Assembly (NCBI RefSeq): GCF_027596085.1
Contig: NC_072456.1
Coordinates: 17,436,744-17,500,743, forward strand
Length of the DNA: 64,000 nucleotides
Direction of reading: 5' to 3'
Source of the DNA: Anoplopoma fimbria
Lineage: Eukaryota; Chordata; Actinopteri; Perciformes; Anoplopomatidae
The notes under the pieces were generated by a model that searched no databases, was not told the DNA's origin, and saw only the letters and a program-made list of their open reading frames with translations. Made by a program: the position numbers and the translations under genes. This document shows, one piece after another, positions 40,716 to 54,589 of this stretch. How positions within the stretch are numbered: position 1 is the stretch's first letter; every line of letters begins with the position of its first letter.

Positions 40716-41296
40716 TATAAATAAAGAAGCTCTACCTACCCTGAGTGTCAGTCAAACTTGTTTGGCTTTTTTATGCAGTATAACAATCTGGAGGGATTCT
40801 GTAGTATTTTGGCTGCCTCTAAGGGGCAACGCACCGGGGCAGTGTATGACAGGTCAAAACACCTGCACCGTCTGATGTCATTGCAGGTTGATGCATGTCA
40901 CCGCATCAAGATACGCCACCCTCCGAGCTTCACCGTGCATCACCGCTCCAAAATAATAGTCATTTTATCACGTTTGCTCCCTAGATGCACACATCCTGGT
41001 TATTATGCAGCGATTATTATTCTGTCTGCATGCTGTGTCGAGTGTGTGCTACAGGCGTCTAATGACACAACGGTACGTGACGCAGTCAGTGTGTATTCCC
41101 CCTATGTATTGTCACACTGTGACATCACCAGGGGCTGCACACAACTCCTGCCTGTGACAGTTACAAGCACAGCAGGTACTGTGGAGATTTGCCCCATAAG
41201 CTTTCCATATTAGTAAAAAGATTCCTGCCATAAATTATAATTATTTTGAAGATACTTGTAGTCTCACATCAAATTGACCTGTAGATTTTGAATAAA
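40716..41296 (+). other. Compact gene-like unit: TATA box, 146-codon frame, AATAAA
   Basis: TATAAATA lies at 40716-40723. The first in-frame ATG is at 40773, and the frame runs to a TAG at 41211-41213 (146 codons). AATAAA follows at 41291-41296 with a TGTGTG-like stretch just after it. The frame overlaps a patch with 15 CpGs in 300 bases (40801-41100). The predicted product is basic in its first half and has a short hydrophobic stretch (YYAAIIILSACCVECVLQ) near its middle. I recognise no family. The ATG context is poor (T at -3, C at +4). One frame of this length is expected by chance in 64 kb, so this is only a candidate. Confidence 0.2.
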
Positions 41297-42119
41297 ACAA
41301 CTTGTGTGCAGCCACGGCAAAAAATGAAACAAAATGATCTGACCAAGATCTGTAATGTGAAGGAATTTCTTCTTGACTTCTACTACATCACTGGACACTG
41401 CATGTGAAACGAGTCAGGCATTTGTCATGAATTCCTGTGGCGTGATTGTGGTTTGTTGTGCATAGGAGTATATGTGACACAGCTTGAAATAATAGAAAGT
41501 AAAAAAAACAGAAAAGCATATAATCAAACTCATGGATTACAAATCATTTTTATGTCCACATGTTTCTTGTATATTATATAATTGAATTGTTTCCACCGTT
41601 TAGAATTTATCAAATAAAGTAAATTAATAAAAGTAAGACATACTGCAGCGATTATCCTCGGAGAATGAATCATAACAATCTTTGTTGGTGTACCATCTCT
41701 GTTGGTAACAGATTTCACACATTGGATAAACATTACACAGCACTGATTTGCCTCATTTACCTTTAATTGGGGTTTTTAATCCTGGCTGAAAATGACAGCT
41801 GTGTAATCAAAAGCATCTCATGCAAAGAAATGCTATGTTGTTAATTTAACACAACGCTTATAGATGCAGCTCCTTCTAAATCTGCTTTTTATATTACAGA
41901 GACATATGGCTGAGGGTGTATGTAGAGAACTGGAAGAAAAAGGCCAGATGTAAACGCAGAACATCCTCATGAGCTGTAAGGCAGCATTTAAAACGTAAAC
42001 AATGGCATTGATTTCCGTTCTTTTGCAATGCCAAGTTCTTGCGTAGGAGAAAACCATCTTCAAAGATTCTGCAGTGACAGCTGACTATGACTATAAAGCA
42101 GAATCACAATACAATGTTT
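41297..42119. other. AT-rich unique DNA, no gene recognised
   Basis: Nothing recognisable. Confidence 0.5.
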
Positions 42120-42450
42120 TATTGTGATCTCTATCTCCCTTAAAGTAGAGGCAACTTCATCAGCTCCCTAACTTCATGCTGACAAGCCAGGGACTTCTCA
42201 GACAACCATTGTGCTGACAGAACAATGTTTTGGTCTGGCCTTGAGATCTCCCTCTTCTTTGCCTTCGTTTCAGTCTGGGAGCCACATGTCATGGGTCAAG
42301 CAGAGGAAAATATTTAACTGCTTGTTATTCCTCTCGGTTTGCACTCGAAAAAGGATCTGGTGAGAGACAGATGAGCCTGTCTCCCTGAATAGAAAGGCAG
42401 ACAGCTTATGAAGTGCTGCTGCTTTTGCCAGTACCTGTGTGTTTATTACT
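42120..42450. promoter_or_regulatory. Candidate regulatory block with inverted SOX cores
   Basis: CATTGT (42207-42212) and ACAATG (42222-42227) form an inverted pair of SOX-type cores 9 bases apart, in a high-complexity stretch. SoxE dimer sites are usually closer together, so the match is imperfect. Confidence 0.22.
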
Positions 42451-44661
<2,211 letters not shown>

Positions 44662-44669
44662 GCTCTGAG

Positions 44670-45587
44670 TAGGGATGCATCATGCCACTTTTATTTAGAC
44701 AATGTACGAGTACTTACAATACATTTGATTAGTTATCAATATCGAGTACTGTTATCATTGCTCAATAATATCATTACAGTTCTAACAAGGCCTTTGAAAT
44801 CATGTTTTATTTTCATCAAATGTTCCTCTCTTTCTAACTGTAACATATTAATAAAACAACATGATGCTTTGCTAACATTTTAACATTAAACATTATTTGT
44901 TCCCCGATACAAACAGCATAGTTATTTGCTGTAGGGATGTTAATAAGTTACAGTTTCACCCTGCTATCAGTTAAACAGTTATATTAACAGTTAAATAACT
45001 GACCAGCTTGTCACATAAAGGAGAACATCTTGTACACCTTAAAGGTCAGCCCACTTTAAGGGAACCAGAGTTGCTGCTAACTTCAGGGCTAACTCCCTTC
45101 ACTTTAAGCAGCAGCTGGCTGACGAGCAAGGCACAGGAAGCTTAGCTTGGGTCTCCTCACAGGTCTTAAGGAGGTGTATTATTTATTCACAGACAAATAA
45201 ACTGTAGACACATTGCAGATCCACATTCACAGCTACAACTATACTGCTGACTTTATACTCATCATGTCACACCTACTCTCTCTCTTTCTATCTCTTTCTC
45301 TCTCTCTCAGTTAGACTTATTGATTCGGTGGAGACTCAAGTGGCTGCATGTGTCAATGACAACGCACACAACATAATGGCTGCTAACTCCAAGACATGAT
45401 GGATTTAACCTGTTTTTGCATTGGGTTAACGTCGCAGCTGGGTGGCTTCTGAGGCTCAACTAATGAGAGGTTAACATCACGTTGTTATAGTGGTATCGAG
45501 TGCAGTTGTATCGGAATAGTTTTACGAGAACCAGTAAGAGTACATGAGCACAGTGTCAGACACGATACTGGTATTGATGCCTCCATA
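44670..45587. mobile_element. Non-autonomous hAT transposon with target duplication
   Basis: The left end reads TAGGGATGCATC. The right end, in reverse complement, reads TATGGAGGCATC, with 10 of 12 bases matching. The element is flanked by GCTCTGAG (44662-44669) and GCTGTGAG (45588-45595), an 8-bp target duplication with one mismatch, the length typical of hAT. Subterminal GTACGAGTACTT (about 44704) and CGAGTACTG are typical of a teleost hAT family I recall. No transposase frame is left. The interior contains a second TAGGGATGTTAA motif (44932) that may mark a nested element. Confidence 0.75.
45275..45309. repeat. (CT)n-rich tract inside the hAT element
   Basis: CT units with TTTCTA interruptions. 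Confidence 0.85.
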
Positions 45588-45595
45588 GCTGTGAG

Positions 45596-47219
45596 CAGTT
45601 CAATTAAAGACTAATTGTTCTGTTTGAAGGGTTTGAAAAGAGTTGATGACTTAAAAAATACTTGTTGTTTTTTAAGTAAAAAAAGTGAAAGAAACCCCAA
45701 ACACCCCTTTGTTGGATCCACTGGCATGTATATTAAGTTAAATATCGAATTCTGTGTTTTGACTGTTGTCATTTTGCACTTTTTGGCAAAATTCATACAA
45801 CATAACAAAATATAACGGCCCTTACTAAACATATTTTTCTCTCTGAAATAATCATCATATGCCATTTACATTAATATATAACAACACTCAAAGAGCCAGA
45901 AAACTTATTTGGGTGATTTGAAGTAAGAAAAGGGTGAAATTAACTGGCAACTCTGCTAAATAAGCATCCAGTTACTGGCATAGCTTCAGTGATTGCTGTT
46001 TGTCATATTGTCTCCTCTTTCAGTTTTTTTTTTACGAACACCCTTTTTAAAATTTGATTTAATCTGTGAAAATCATCAAAATATTTTTTGCCAACCACTG
46101 CCTACACCAGTGACTGTTTTAATGACTTCATGCTAGCTTAAAAAAATGATCCCAATTATTGCACTTTTGAATTGAGATCTTCCTTACTCAGGGGTTATTA
46201 AACTCAAGTGTTTTCTGCCATTTTATCCACTTAACAGAGGCAGTGAACTATGGATTTGATGATCATCTCTATTAAACGTGGATTCTGATAAACTAGAAAT
46301 AAAGACATTTGCAACGTGTCCTAAGTGACCATACGATGTTGTTATTGTGGAGTAATAATGGATTTGCATTTGTGGATGAAGATACTCTACATTCTCTCTT
46401 GAGCTGCCTCTGTCTAACTTTAAATGCAGAATTAAACATCAAATATGAAAACCATTTAGCCTCAATGTCCGATTATGATCTGTGTGCTCTGTTCCTCCAT
46501 GTGAAGAATGTTTCTGGGCTATAGACACACTCGAAGCTTTCAGGTAAGGAGTCATCAATCACTGGCCCTCTTCTGACATTAACTTTTTTGTCAATGCCAC
46601 TGTCTCCAGTTTGTCTGCAGACTGAAAGATTTGAGAGGCACTTTTTATTTGCACGCTTTTAACTCCGCCCAGCTGGGGTAATGGAGCTGGTTGTGTGCAA
46701 GCAATTAATGCAACCACAATGCCAAAAGTGGTGATTTGTCATACACCAGTGATACATAATCATTATATGGAATGTAGCGCTGCTAAACTGCCCAGCCTCG
46801 GTTGATGTTGTGATTCTGTCTGTCCTTGGGTTTCTTATGGCCTTGCCCGGTACTCCCATTTCCACATTCCAAGTCGAACACACACAGACACAGACACAAG
46901 CAGAAAACGCACAAGATGTAGCACTGTTTCCTGTAATATGTGTTGCTTTTTTTCTTGCTTACCGTTATCTGTGTCTTCATCTGTGGTTGCTTTTATGTAA
47001 AGCACTATGGAGCTAAAATGACCCTCAACAAACATACTTAACCTCTTATTCTCTAGGTCAAACACATATTTTTTTCCTGGAACTGCATGGTACATATAAT
47101 TATAATACAGCTATTACATGCTGTTGTGAAGTTCCCGACTGTCATTTGACTTTATAAGCAACAGTGCTGCAAATTTATCGGACCTCTAATTTTAATTCCC
47201 TGGACTCTCTACCTCCTGT
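45596..47219. other. AT-rich unique DNA, no gene recognised
   Basis: A LINE-tail-like GTAAAGCACTATGGAG near 46998 is too short to call. Nothing else seen. Confidence 0.45.
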
Positions 47220-47570
47220 CTACTCTTGCCCTTAATATGAAGGCATTTCAATTGCAATGAAGCCCCTAGGCTGACAGCCATGAGATTAGTATGAATGTAT
47301 TACCCCCTTGGGTGCCATAGGCTGTAATAAGTTACCCATTAATCGTATCCGTTGGGGAAAATTTGTTTAGGCCTTAATTACATATCATTAAAATTGGTCT
47401 TGATTCTCTGAGATTTAAGCTCAGAATTAGACTGCACATTTGCTGCTTTCTTTGCCTATGGCCATTCTGCAAATTTATGTTACTTTGCTTCCTCCACCAA
47501 TATGATTCCTCATGGCCTCAATGATTGCATTAATATTTTCCTGTTCCTTGAAACACACTTGTTTTCACTG
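47220..47570. promoter_or_regulatory. Candidate conserved non-coding block
   Basis: A 350-base stretch rich in homeodomain-like and octamer-like half sites, for example TTTCAATTGCAATGAAG, GCCTTAATTACATATCATTA and TGATTGCATTAATATT. It has no simple repeat and no long open frame. Of all blocks here it looks most like a vertebrate developmental enhancer, but this rests on texture alone. Confidence 0.35.
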
Positions 47571-48862
47571 GCATTTCAACTTATAATTTCTTAGTTTTTA
47601 ATTAGTTTTTTCCTGTTTTTTACATAAAGATAGGAAGGATAGGAAGCAATTTAAGGTAAATGCAAAATTTCCAGTTAAGGGTAAGGCTTGTCAAGCTTAG
47701 TTAGTCCATATAGCTTAAAAATTAGATGGAGATTACACTTCCTACTGCTTTCTGCTGGGGAGCTTTCCATTTACACTATTGGAGCTTGAAGCGGAATCAT
47801 GGTTGTCTTTAAATCCCTTGCCTTGACTTGCCAAAACACTTGCCAAAACACTACCAGCAATGGAGTTCACATCTGACTTTGGCTGAATTGTGCAGTGGAG
47901 GGACTGGTGACCTCTAAAGGTTCTGCATGGCTACTAATCCATGTCAAATGATATCCAGAAATGTAAATACCTCCACCATCCAAGGGCCCTATTGTGGCTC
48001 ATTACAAAGGCCTTTTATAGTTTTAATGTGTTCACAGTCATGAGATCAAGCTGCGTGCAATGGGCTATATTGTGAGGTATTATCATCATGGCTGGAAATT
48101 GATTACTTGTCCTCCTAACAGTAACTTGATGACAATATAGTTTATTAGTTATTCTAACCTTTTTAAAAAGCTCCTTTAAATAGACATACAAATAAATGGA
48201 CCAAAAATCTGTATCACATTTTTTTTTTTCAGTATTTCACAGTATTTTATATTTTTGGCATGACTGGGCCTTTTTATAGATCCATGATGGTTTATTCTAC
48301 AATTATGCCTAAGAAGACCGGTGATGAGCTTTGGTAAACAATTTGAATAAACTATTTATTAAGGTTGCATTTATTATGACAAAATTGTCACTTATTTGCA
48401 TTTAGTTTGGCATTTGAAGCTGATTTATGCATGTTTTATATTTAATTGAAAGTCCTCCATTCATGAAATTGATGTTGAATTGATGACACTTGAACGCATC
48501 TCTTGACAATAAGACGAGGCTGTATGTGGAAAGTGGCAATTCTGGGGTTCTAAGTCCCTGAAAGTAATTAGAGCAACAGTGCCTCTAAAAATGATGTTTG
48601 TTGATGACTCATAACTTATTCAAATCCCTGTCCTCTAAGAAGATGTCAAGTAAGTGACTCATAATATGACTTATTCTCTATTATGTAGACATCATTCGGC
48701 AGCCTTAACTGGGCTTTGTGTTTTTATTTTTTGCATGTTATGCCTACTGGTTGTGTGTGTATGAATCATGAAACAGAAGTTTATATAACCATTCACATGA
48801 TTTATGTAGTAGTTTGTAGAGATGCACCTATTGTAATTTTCTGATAACTATGATTGCTGCAA
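47571..48862. other. Unique DNA with further enhancer-like texture at 48.36-48.70 kb
   Basis: Between 48360 and 48700 there are repeated TTTGCAT, ATGCATG and TTAATTG cores in high-complexity DNA. A 13-base duplication (CTTGCCAAAACAC) lies near 47825-47850. No exon recognised. Confidence 0.35.
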
Positions 48863-49426
48863 AGCTCCAGGCTAACTTTTTTTCACCACTTTACTGAAAG
48901 ATTATTTCAACCGTCCCGATGTCAGAGTAAACCATCAAAAATTCTAAATGTTTACCCCTTCACTTTGTTATTGTCATCTATAGTAAATATGTGCACAAAA
49001 TCACAGAATCAAATGATTAGGAAATACATGATTTTGTTTTATGTAAATACTACAGTTTACAAGATAATATTTAAAAAATATCATGATGTGGTTATAATTT
49101 ATCTTCGCCCAATACTCAATTTATAAAGCTTGAACGGATCATGGTAAAGTCCATGCAACTTCTGTTAAGGTTAGCTGTTAGCTCTTAATAAGCAAGTCTG
49201 TGTGAGTTAGAGACCATGCTGTTAGCAGACGAGCCAGTCACTGCAATTAGCCTGAGCAGCATGCATTGGAATGGCTTACAATATAAGTGTCTGATTCGGT
49301 TAGTTGTTCCAAATGTTTTGCAAGGTTGTTCCTCGACGGCTTATTTAAGACTTGATTGCAGTTGTGACAAATTGCAAGCCCTATGTCTTCTTTATTAACG
49401 TTGAAGAACTTCCACACTGACAACAT
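48863..49426 (-). mobile_element. hAT-like element, copy 1, with BED-finger remnant
   Basis: 48863-48985 aligns with 49712-49830, sharing AAACCATCAAAAATTCT and ACTTTGTT. 49055-49180 aligns with 50087-50210, sharing TTATAATTTA followed by CTTCGCCCAAT/CTTTGCCCAAT. To the right lies a minus-strand BED zinc finger (49247-49426), which identifies the family as hAT. The terminal repeats are not resolved. The neighbouring copy 2 begins only about 60 bases to the right. Confidence 0.6.
49247..49426 (-). pseudogene. BED zinc-finger remnant of a hAT transposase
   Basis: A 59-codon minus-strand frame begins at ATG 49426 and stops at 49249-49247. Its first 40 residues fit a BED-type DNA-binding finger: SVWKFF near the start, a CHNC (C-x2-C) pair at residues 20-23, then SRNNLAKHL with the following His. 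In BED proteins this finger sits at the N-terminus of hAT transposases and their domesticated relatives and binds the transposon ends. The frame breaks off right after the finger and no catalytic region follows, so it is a truncated remnant. A functional small BED protein is unlikely. Confidence 0.7.
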
Positions 49427-49486
49427 GTTGTTTGTGTCTGTGACGTAACTGTCTGTGCCATTGTGTGCTGAAACGTGTGTAAACTG

Positions 49487-50290
49487 TAGTGGTGCAACGG
49501 ATCATAAAACTCACGGTTCGGATCGTATCATTGATCAGAGTCTTGGACTGGATCACAGATCGGATCAGCACCAAAGAAAAAAAGGGAGCAAATATAACTT
49601 TTAGAAATCCCGGATCATGTTTTTATTCTCAACCGGTACTAATTGGTGATCTTTGGGGTTCCTTTTTGGCAGATAAAGATCCCTTTGTTGTTTGATTATA
49701 TAGCTGGTTAACAAGGCTCCAGACTGTTTATTTATTTTGCCACCGTCCAAAAAATTATTTCAACCACTCTGAAGTCAGTAAACCATCAAAAATTCTGAAT
49801 GTCATCCTTTTACTTTGTTGCAATCATCTAAAGTGGTTTTTTTTTTTCTTCATATAAACACACATTTCAAATGATAGGGAGTTAAAAGGTTGTATTTTTA
49901 TGGATTATAACAAATCTTGTCATTAGTAGTTTAATGGTGTATTATAAGCTGCTTAAAAGCAAGTGTTAGGAAGTTAAACCAATTATAATTCCCTCTCTAA
50001 TGTATAGTTATGTTGTTGTTGAAACATCCCCTTCAAACAACTGTATTTATTCAAGTTTCTCACTAACGCTACATTTTACGAGATTACGTTGAACATATCA
50101 TGATAACGTTATAATTTACCTTTGCCCAATTCTCATTTTCACTGGACAGAGCCTGAACGCATCATAATGAACGGAACCTTTGTTCTTTGCCCATTAGCTG
50201 TAAACTGTCGACCAGCTGGTCAGTTTCATATTACGGTCACTAGTCATGGCAGATCAGTTGAAAAACGTCTGGTTTCGATAGGCAGCTAAT
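49487..50290 (+). mobile_element. hAT-like element, copy 2 (5' end to internal part)
   Basis: It starts with GTGGTGCAACGGATCATAAA, a terminal sequence I associate with teleost hAT elements. Its parts recur elsewhere in the window: 49487-49585 with 32484-32558; 49712-49830 with 48863-48985; 50087-50210 with 49055-49180; 50210-50289 with 31823-31916. No transposase survives and no right end was found. It stops where the 171-bp tandem duplication begins. Confidence 0.65.
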
Positions 50291-50293
50291 TGA

Positions 50294-50640
50294 TTGATTC
50301 ATCTCTATTCATTTCAGTGTTTTGCCTTAAGAGTCGACGTGTTATCAGAATTTTGAATGTATGCTTTACATTCACATCTCTTTAAGTTTAACATTGAATT
50401 GTTTAGAAAATATTTTTTATGAAACCTCAGTTTAATAAAAATACTAGATTTGTCATATATATATTTGATTCATCTCTATTAATTTCAGTGTTTTGCCTTA
50501 AGAGTCGACGTGTTATCAGAATTTTGAATGTATGCTTTACATTCACATCTCTTAAGTTTAACATTGAATTGTTTAGAAAATATTGTTTATGAAACCTCAG
50601 TTTAATAAAAATACTAGATTTGTCATATATATATATATAC
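50294..50640 (+). repeat. Recent tandem duplication, unit about 171 bp
   Basis: 50294-50464 and 50465-50640 are two direct copies. I count two substitutions, one single-base gap and a difference in the length of the terminal TA run. Each unit carries GAGTCGACGTG and ends in (TA)n. The junction lies in the TA run, so slippage or unequal exchange there is the likely origin. The 71-codon minus-strand frame across it simply reads the repeat twice. Confidence 0.95.
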
Positions 50641-52489
50641 ATACAGCAGTTTCATTAATTCAAGTTAAATGATAAAATATATCCAGGTTTTTGTCCATGG
50701 AGAACAGGGTAACAAATCTTTAAAATACAATGTAAAATACTTTTTTAAGAGAAAGAAGAACAAAGGTAATTTTTGTGCATGGTGTTTCACTGTCCATTAT
50801 ACAGACAGTAGATGTATATTCCCTGATTTGAAACAGATTGAAATGTAGCCACTAATAACACCTTCAATACCTGCAGCACATGATGTTTACATATTCTGAT
50901 AGCGTTCAGCATGAGAGGAGCACTCACACAGAAAGACAAATAAAAAGCAGTGTGTTGAGTTGTCAACTGTAACCTTTTCACAGCTTCATTCCCCCACGCA
51001 GACCACCTGTAGAGTGGTGGATGTTTTCTTGGCAATGTATTGTGCTTTATTAAAGATTCAGAGCGGAACCATCATGCCTTTTAATCAGCTGTTTTAAGAC
51101 CCTGTCTCCATCAAAAAGACACAAAATTTCAAGCTGACAACTATGTTTCCCAATCTCAAAAGAAATACAGGAGAAAAAAATAGACTTTTTGTGAATGTGG
51201 CCAATACAGGATAAAGGGTTATTTACATTGGCCTGCTATATGGTCTGCTCCCGTAGTCAGGAACCTGGGAATGGCAACAGTTCATTGGAGCATTCTGACT
51301 CGATATGCCGATGATTTATCACACCACTGGGACCATTTGGGCTTGTAAAACATGAGGTAAAGCCAAGACCATTAAGCTATGTAATCGGCCATGGTGAGCT
51401 TGATACCACACTCCCTACTTCAATACATTTATGGTCCAAGGACCAAAGCACATACTTGTTGATTGTTCCTACTGCCCTTCGATGTTTTTCTTCTGCTTGT
51501 TTGAGCAACTATTTCCTCTTTTCAAAAGCTTGGTCTATGCCTCATTTGTACACATTTAGCATGTGTGGGAACCAAAAGATTCCACACAAAGTGCTTTTTT
51601 AATGCATTTCCCCTCATTGGATTTAATGGCGTTGTTTCAATGTAGTAACGTAGCACAATAGACTTTGTGTATCTAAGCAGCATTATATTTGCCACATGTG
51701 ATTATTCCACATGCTCCTGCTGGAAAAACATTGTCATCTCCAACAACAACAGCTATGTGCACCTACTAAATGACTCCTGCAAAATTCCGTTAAAGCTAAA
51801 CACATGGAAATTAGTTTATAGGTTCAGACTTAGTTATTATTCACATGGACTAGTTCAACCGGATGTTCCAAGGATTGTATGGACTTATTTTCCCTAATGA
51901 CGCCTCTCAAGGAGACTGTTGTATTTATAAGCAGCCAAAAGGTAGACGCTAAGCTGCAGCTCTGAGTTTTTGAAGGTTCATTACAGTAACATAATGGTTA
52001 AACTTTTGTGGAGAGACGTCAGGGTAATGGTAATTTGTCAAATACATTTTCATCTAGCCATACAAGATTCATTTCCATAATATTTCCCTAAAGACTTTTT
52101 CTTTTCAGTAAGCAAGCTGTAGGTCATAAAGGTATTCAGCTGGGCCTGGAAAAAAAAAGAAAAACCCGAGGCACATGCTATATCTGTATATGAGACACTA
52201 AGACATGTCCTTACCGCTATCTTCTATAAAACTGCCTTCTTTTATTCTGTTCAAAGGAAACACAGAGAAAAAAGTAGGTCTTCAACAAAGTTTTTCCATT
52301 TGCATTTAATGCATCTCAAGCTTCTAGGTTCACCTTTTATTGTCGTTATAAAACACAGGATGTAGTATCACTTAACGCAGAAATAAAAGGAAAATAAAAA
52401 ACCTTTTTCTGAAGCGGATATTTTCAGTATGCAAATGGTAATGAACATGGGATTTATTGTTTTATATCTTTTTTTTTAACATGGTTTCG
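50641..52489. other. Unique AT-rich DNA, no gene recognised
   Basis: No repeats or exon signals seen. Confidence 0.5.
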
Positions 52490-52564
52490 AATTGGTAACA
52501 AAACATGATATTTCACTGCTATTGGTATCAATTCCAAAATTGCTGGTGCCGTAAAAACCCTAGT
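52490..52564. mobile_element. Possible hAT right-end fragment
   Basis: The segment with TATTGGTATCAATTCCAAA and a terminal GTAAAAACCCTAG resembles right ends of teleost hAT families (terminal CCCTA). No left end or target duplication was found. A second possible end, CACACATCCCTA, lies at 52927-52938. Confidence 0.35.
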
Positions 52565-54589
52565 GCAAAAGTGCACAGTTATAGGCATGAGACAATATGA
52601 AAATGTCATTTCACATTCTGGCTTAAAATTGAAATTTAGTGAAATCACTCAACTTTACATTTTGTGAAAAAACACATATTTTTAGTGCATCACAGACCAG
52701 GAAAGTTGTCTTTTTTAGTGAACATCGTTTTTAGGTAAAAACAAACAATCAAACAATCTCAAATAAGGTAATCGTAAAACATAGGGTCCCCCTTTATAAA
52801 TAAAGGATAAATGACTCCAAATATAGCAACACTGTGTGAGTCTGTTTTTTCTTACATAATAATCCTGTGTTTTTTATATCAGGTTTTATTTTTCACTTCT
52901 ACACGAGCTAGACAACTTTTTCAAGTCACACATCCCTACATAGGTGTGCCTTATGAAGTTTGTGGCATTGTTTAAATCCATGGCTGCTTGCTGTCGTCAT
53001 CTTCTCTGCCATTGTTGATATGCTCCTTTGTGCATTACCATCATCAACTGTCAATCACATAGTGTAAAACCAACATCAGAAATTTGTATTGTCCAAGTTC
53101 TAGCTCAAGCAGGCACAATACAATGGATGCTGTGCATTTTTTGTGCACTGCAAATGTTACACTGTAGGCCCATGACTTTTGAAAGGAGATGAAGAAGAAT
53201 GGCACATTTTAGTTTAAAGGGAGTCTCTAATATGTGATTCCCTCTTCCCTTGGTTTTCTGCTCTTTTAATACAATAACTTTCATTTATTTAGAGTGTTGT
53301 ATATGAGACTGACTCCGTGGCTATAAATTGTATTGATCTCTCATTGCCTCAGTCCTCGCAGAGAGGGCTAACCTCTCAGAAGGGAGGAAGCCTAAAAATG
53401 ACTCCTCCATACACTACCATAAAAAAAAGGTGTTTTCTTTTGATGATAATGATAAGAGGAGTGAAGGATGAGAATGTTCAAGGAATTGGACTCACTTCTC
53501 TCTGGAGATATAATGTATTTTAACATGGCTGTATGGGAAATGCATTTAGTCCAACCACAAGTTCACGTGTAAAAAAGAGATCTTTTAAACCCCAAAGTAG
53601 AGCGCTTTTGGAAAGAAGGCGATTTAAGGTCTTGTTCCTGACATCTGTGCAAATCATCACTGTTAAAGTATTTGGAAATAATGTTGGGGACAGGGAAGTG
53701 AATGTTCAATGCCATTCAGTTTAAAAAGGCTAAAACATTGATCATTTCAATTCATCATAACTCATGATAATAATTCAAGGACTTGATCAACAGAATACAA
53801 ACAACTTTCACTACCGATTGATTGAGTCATTTTTCAGTAAAAAACTAAACAAAACACATTATCTGGTTGCAGCACTTTCACTATCGTTAATTATGATGAG
53901 TATTTTTCTTTCCTGTTATCTGGCATTTTATGGACCAAATTATTGATCAATGGAGCAAGAAAAAGTCTGCAAATTAATCAATAACAAAAAAGAAAGTTGC
54001 AACCCAAATAATAAAACAAAAGACGGTATCTTGTTTTTAACAATTTTACAATAAGCACAAAGTGATCAGAAATTACTCACCTGCCTTTGTGAGGTTTTGT
54101 CAAAATCAAATAAACACCTTTATTATAAAGTGGTCCAAAACAACACCATTAAAAGTTCAGCCTTAAAACATTAACTTTCCTCACCACATATTTCACTCCA
54201 AGCAGACACGACAGAACGATAAGAAATAATCTACTCTCACTAGACTTGTTGCTACGTGTCTGTCTATCCCTCCCCAGAATTCCTCCCTGTATTTCAACCG
54301 TCTACTGGTCTTCTCATTTCACTGGGGGAGGCTGGAGAGCAGAGGAAGGAAGGCTTTTGTGGTTCACTTGAACCAGAGTGCAATCCAAGACCTTATCAGC
54401 GTGTGGCTGCCTCAGACAATGGGAAGTACATGTGTTTGTGAATGTGCTGCCAGCCTGTTCATGTCGACCATCAGCACTGCCCTTCATCTTCTCTTTCAGA
54501 GAAACCTGCAATCAGTTACACCGTGTTTATTGACCTATAAAATGACAGATTTATAAACTTTATGTCATGTTTATGTGTTTCCATAAAAC
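52565..54589. other. Unique AT-rich DNA, no gene recognised
   Basis: Apart from the possible hAT end at 52927-52938, nothing recognised. Frames at 53317-53946 lack motifs. Confidence 0.45.

Noticed and set aside
46995..47012. GTAAAGCACTATGGAG as a LINE (L2-type) 3' tail
   Set aside because: Too short and without a following tandem tail repeat or upstream reverse-transcriptase remnant.
50427..50642. 71-codon minus-strand frame with an internal repeat
   Set aside because: It only reads through the two copies of the 171-bp tandem duplication; the repeated peptide is not a protein repeat domain.
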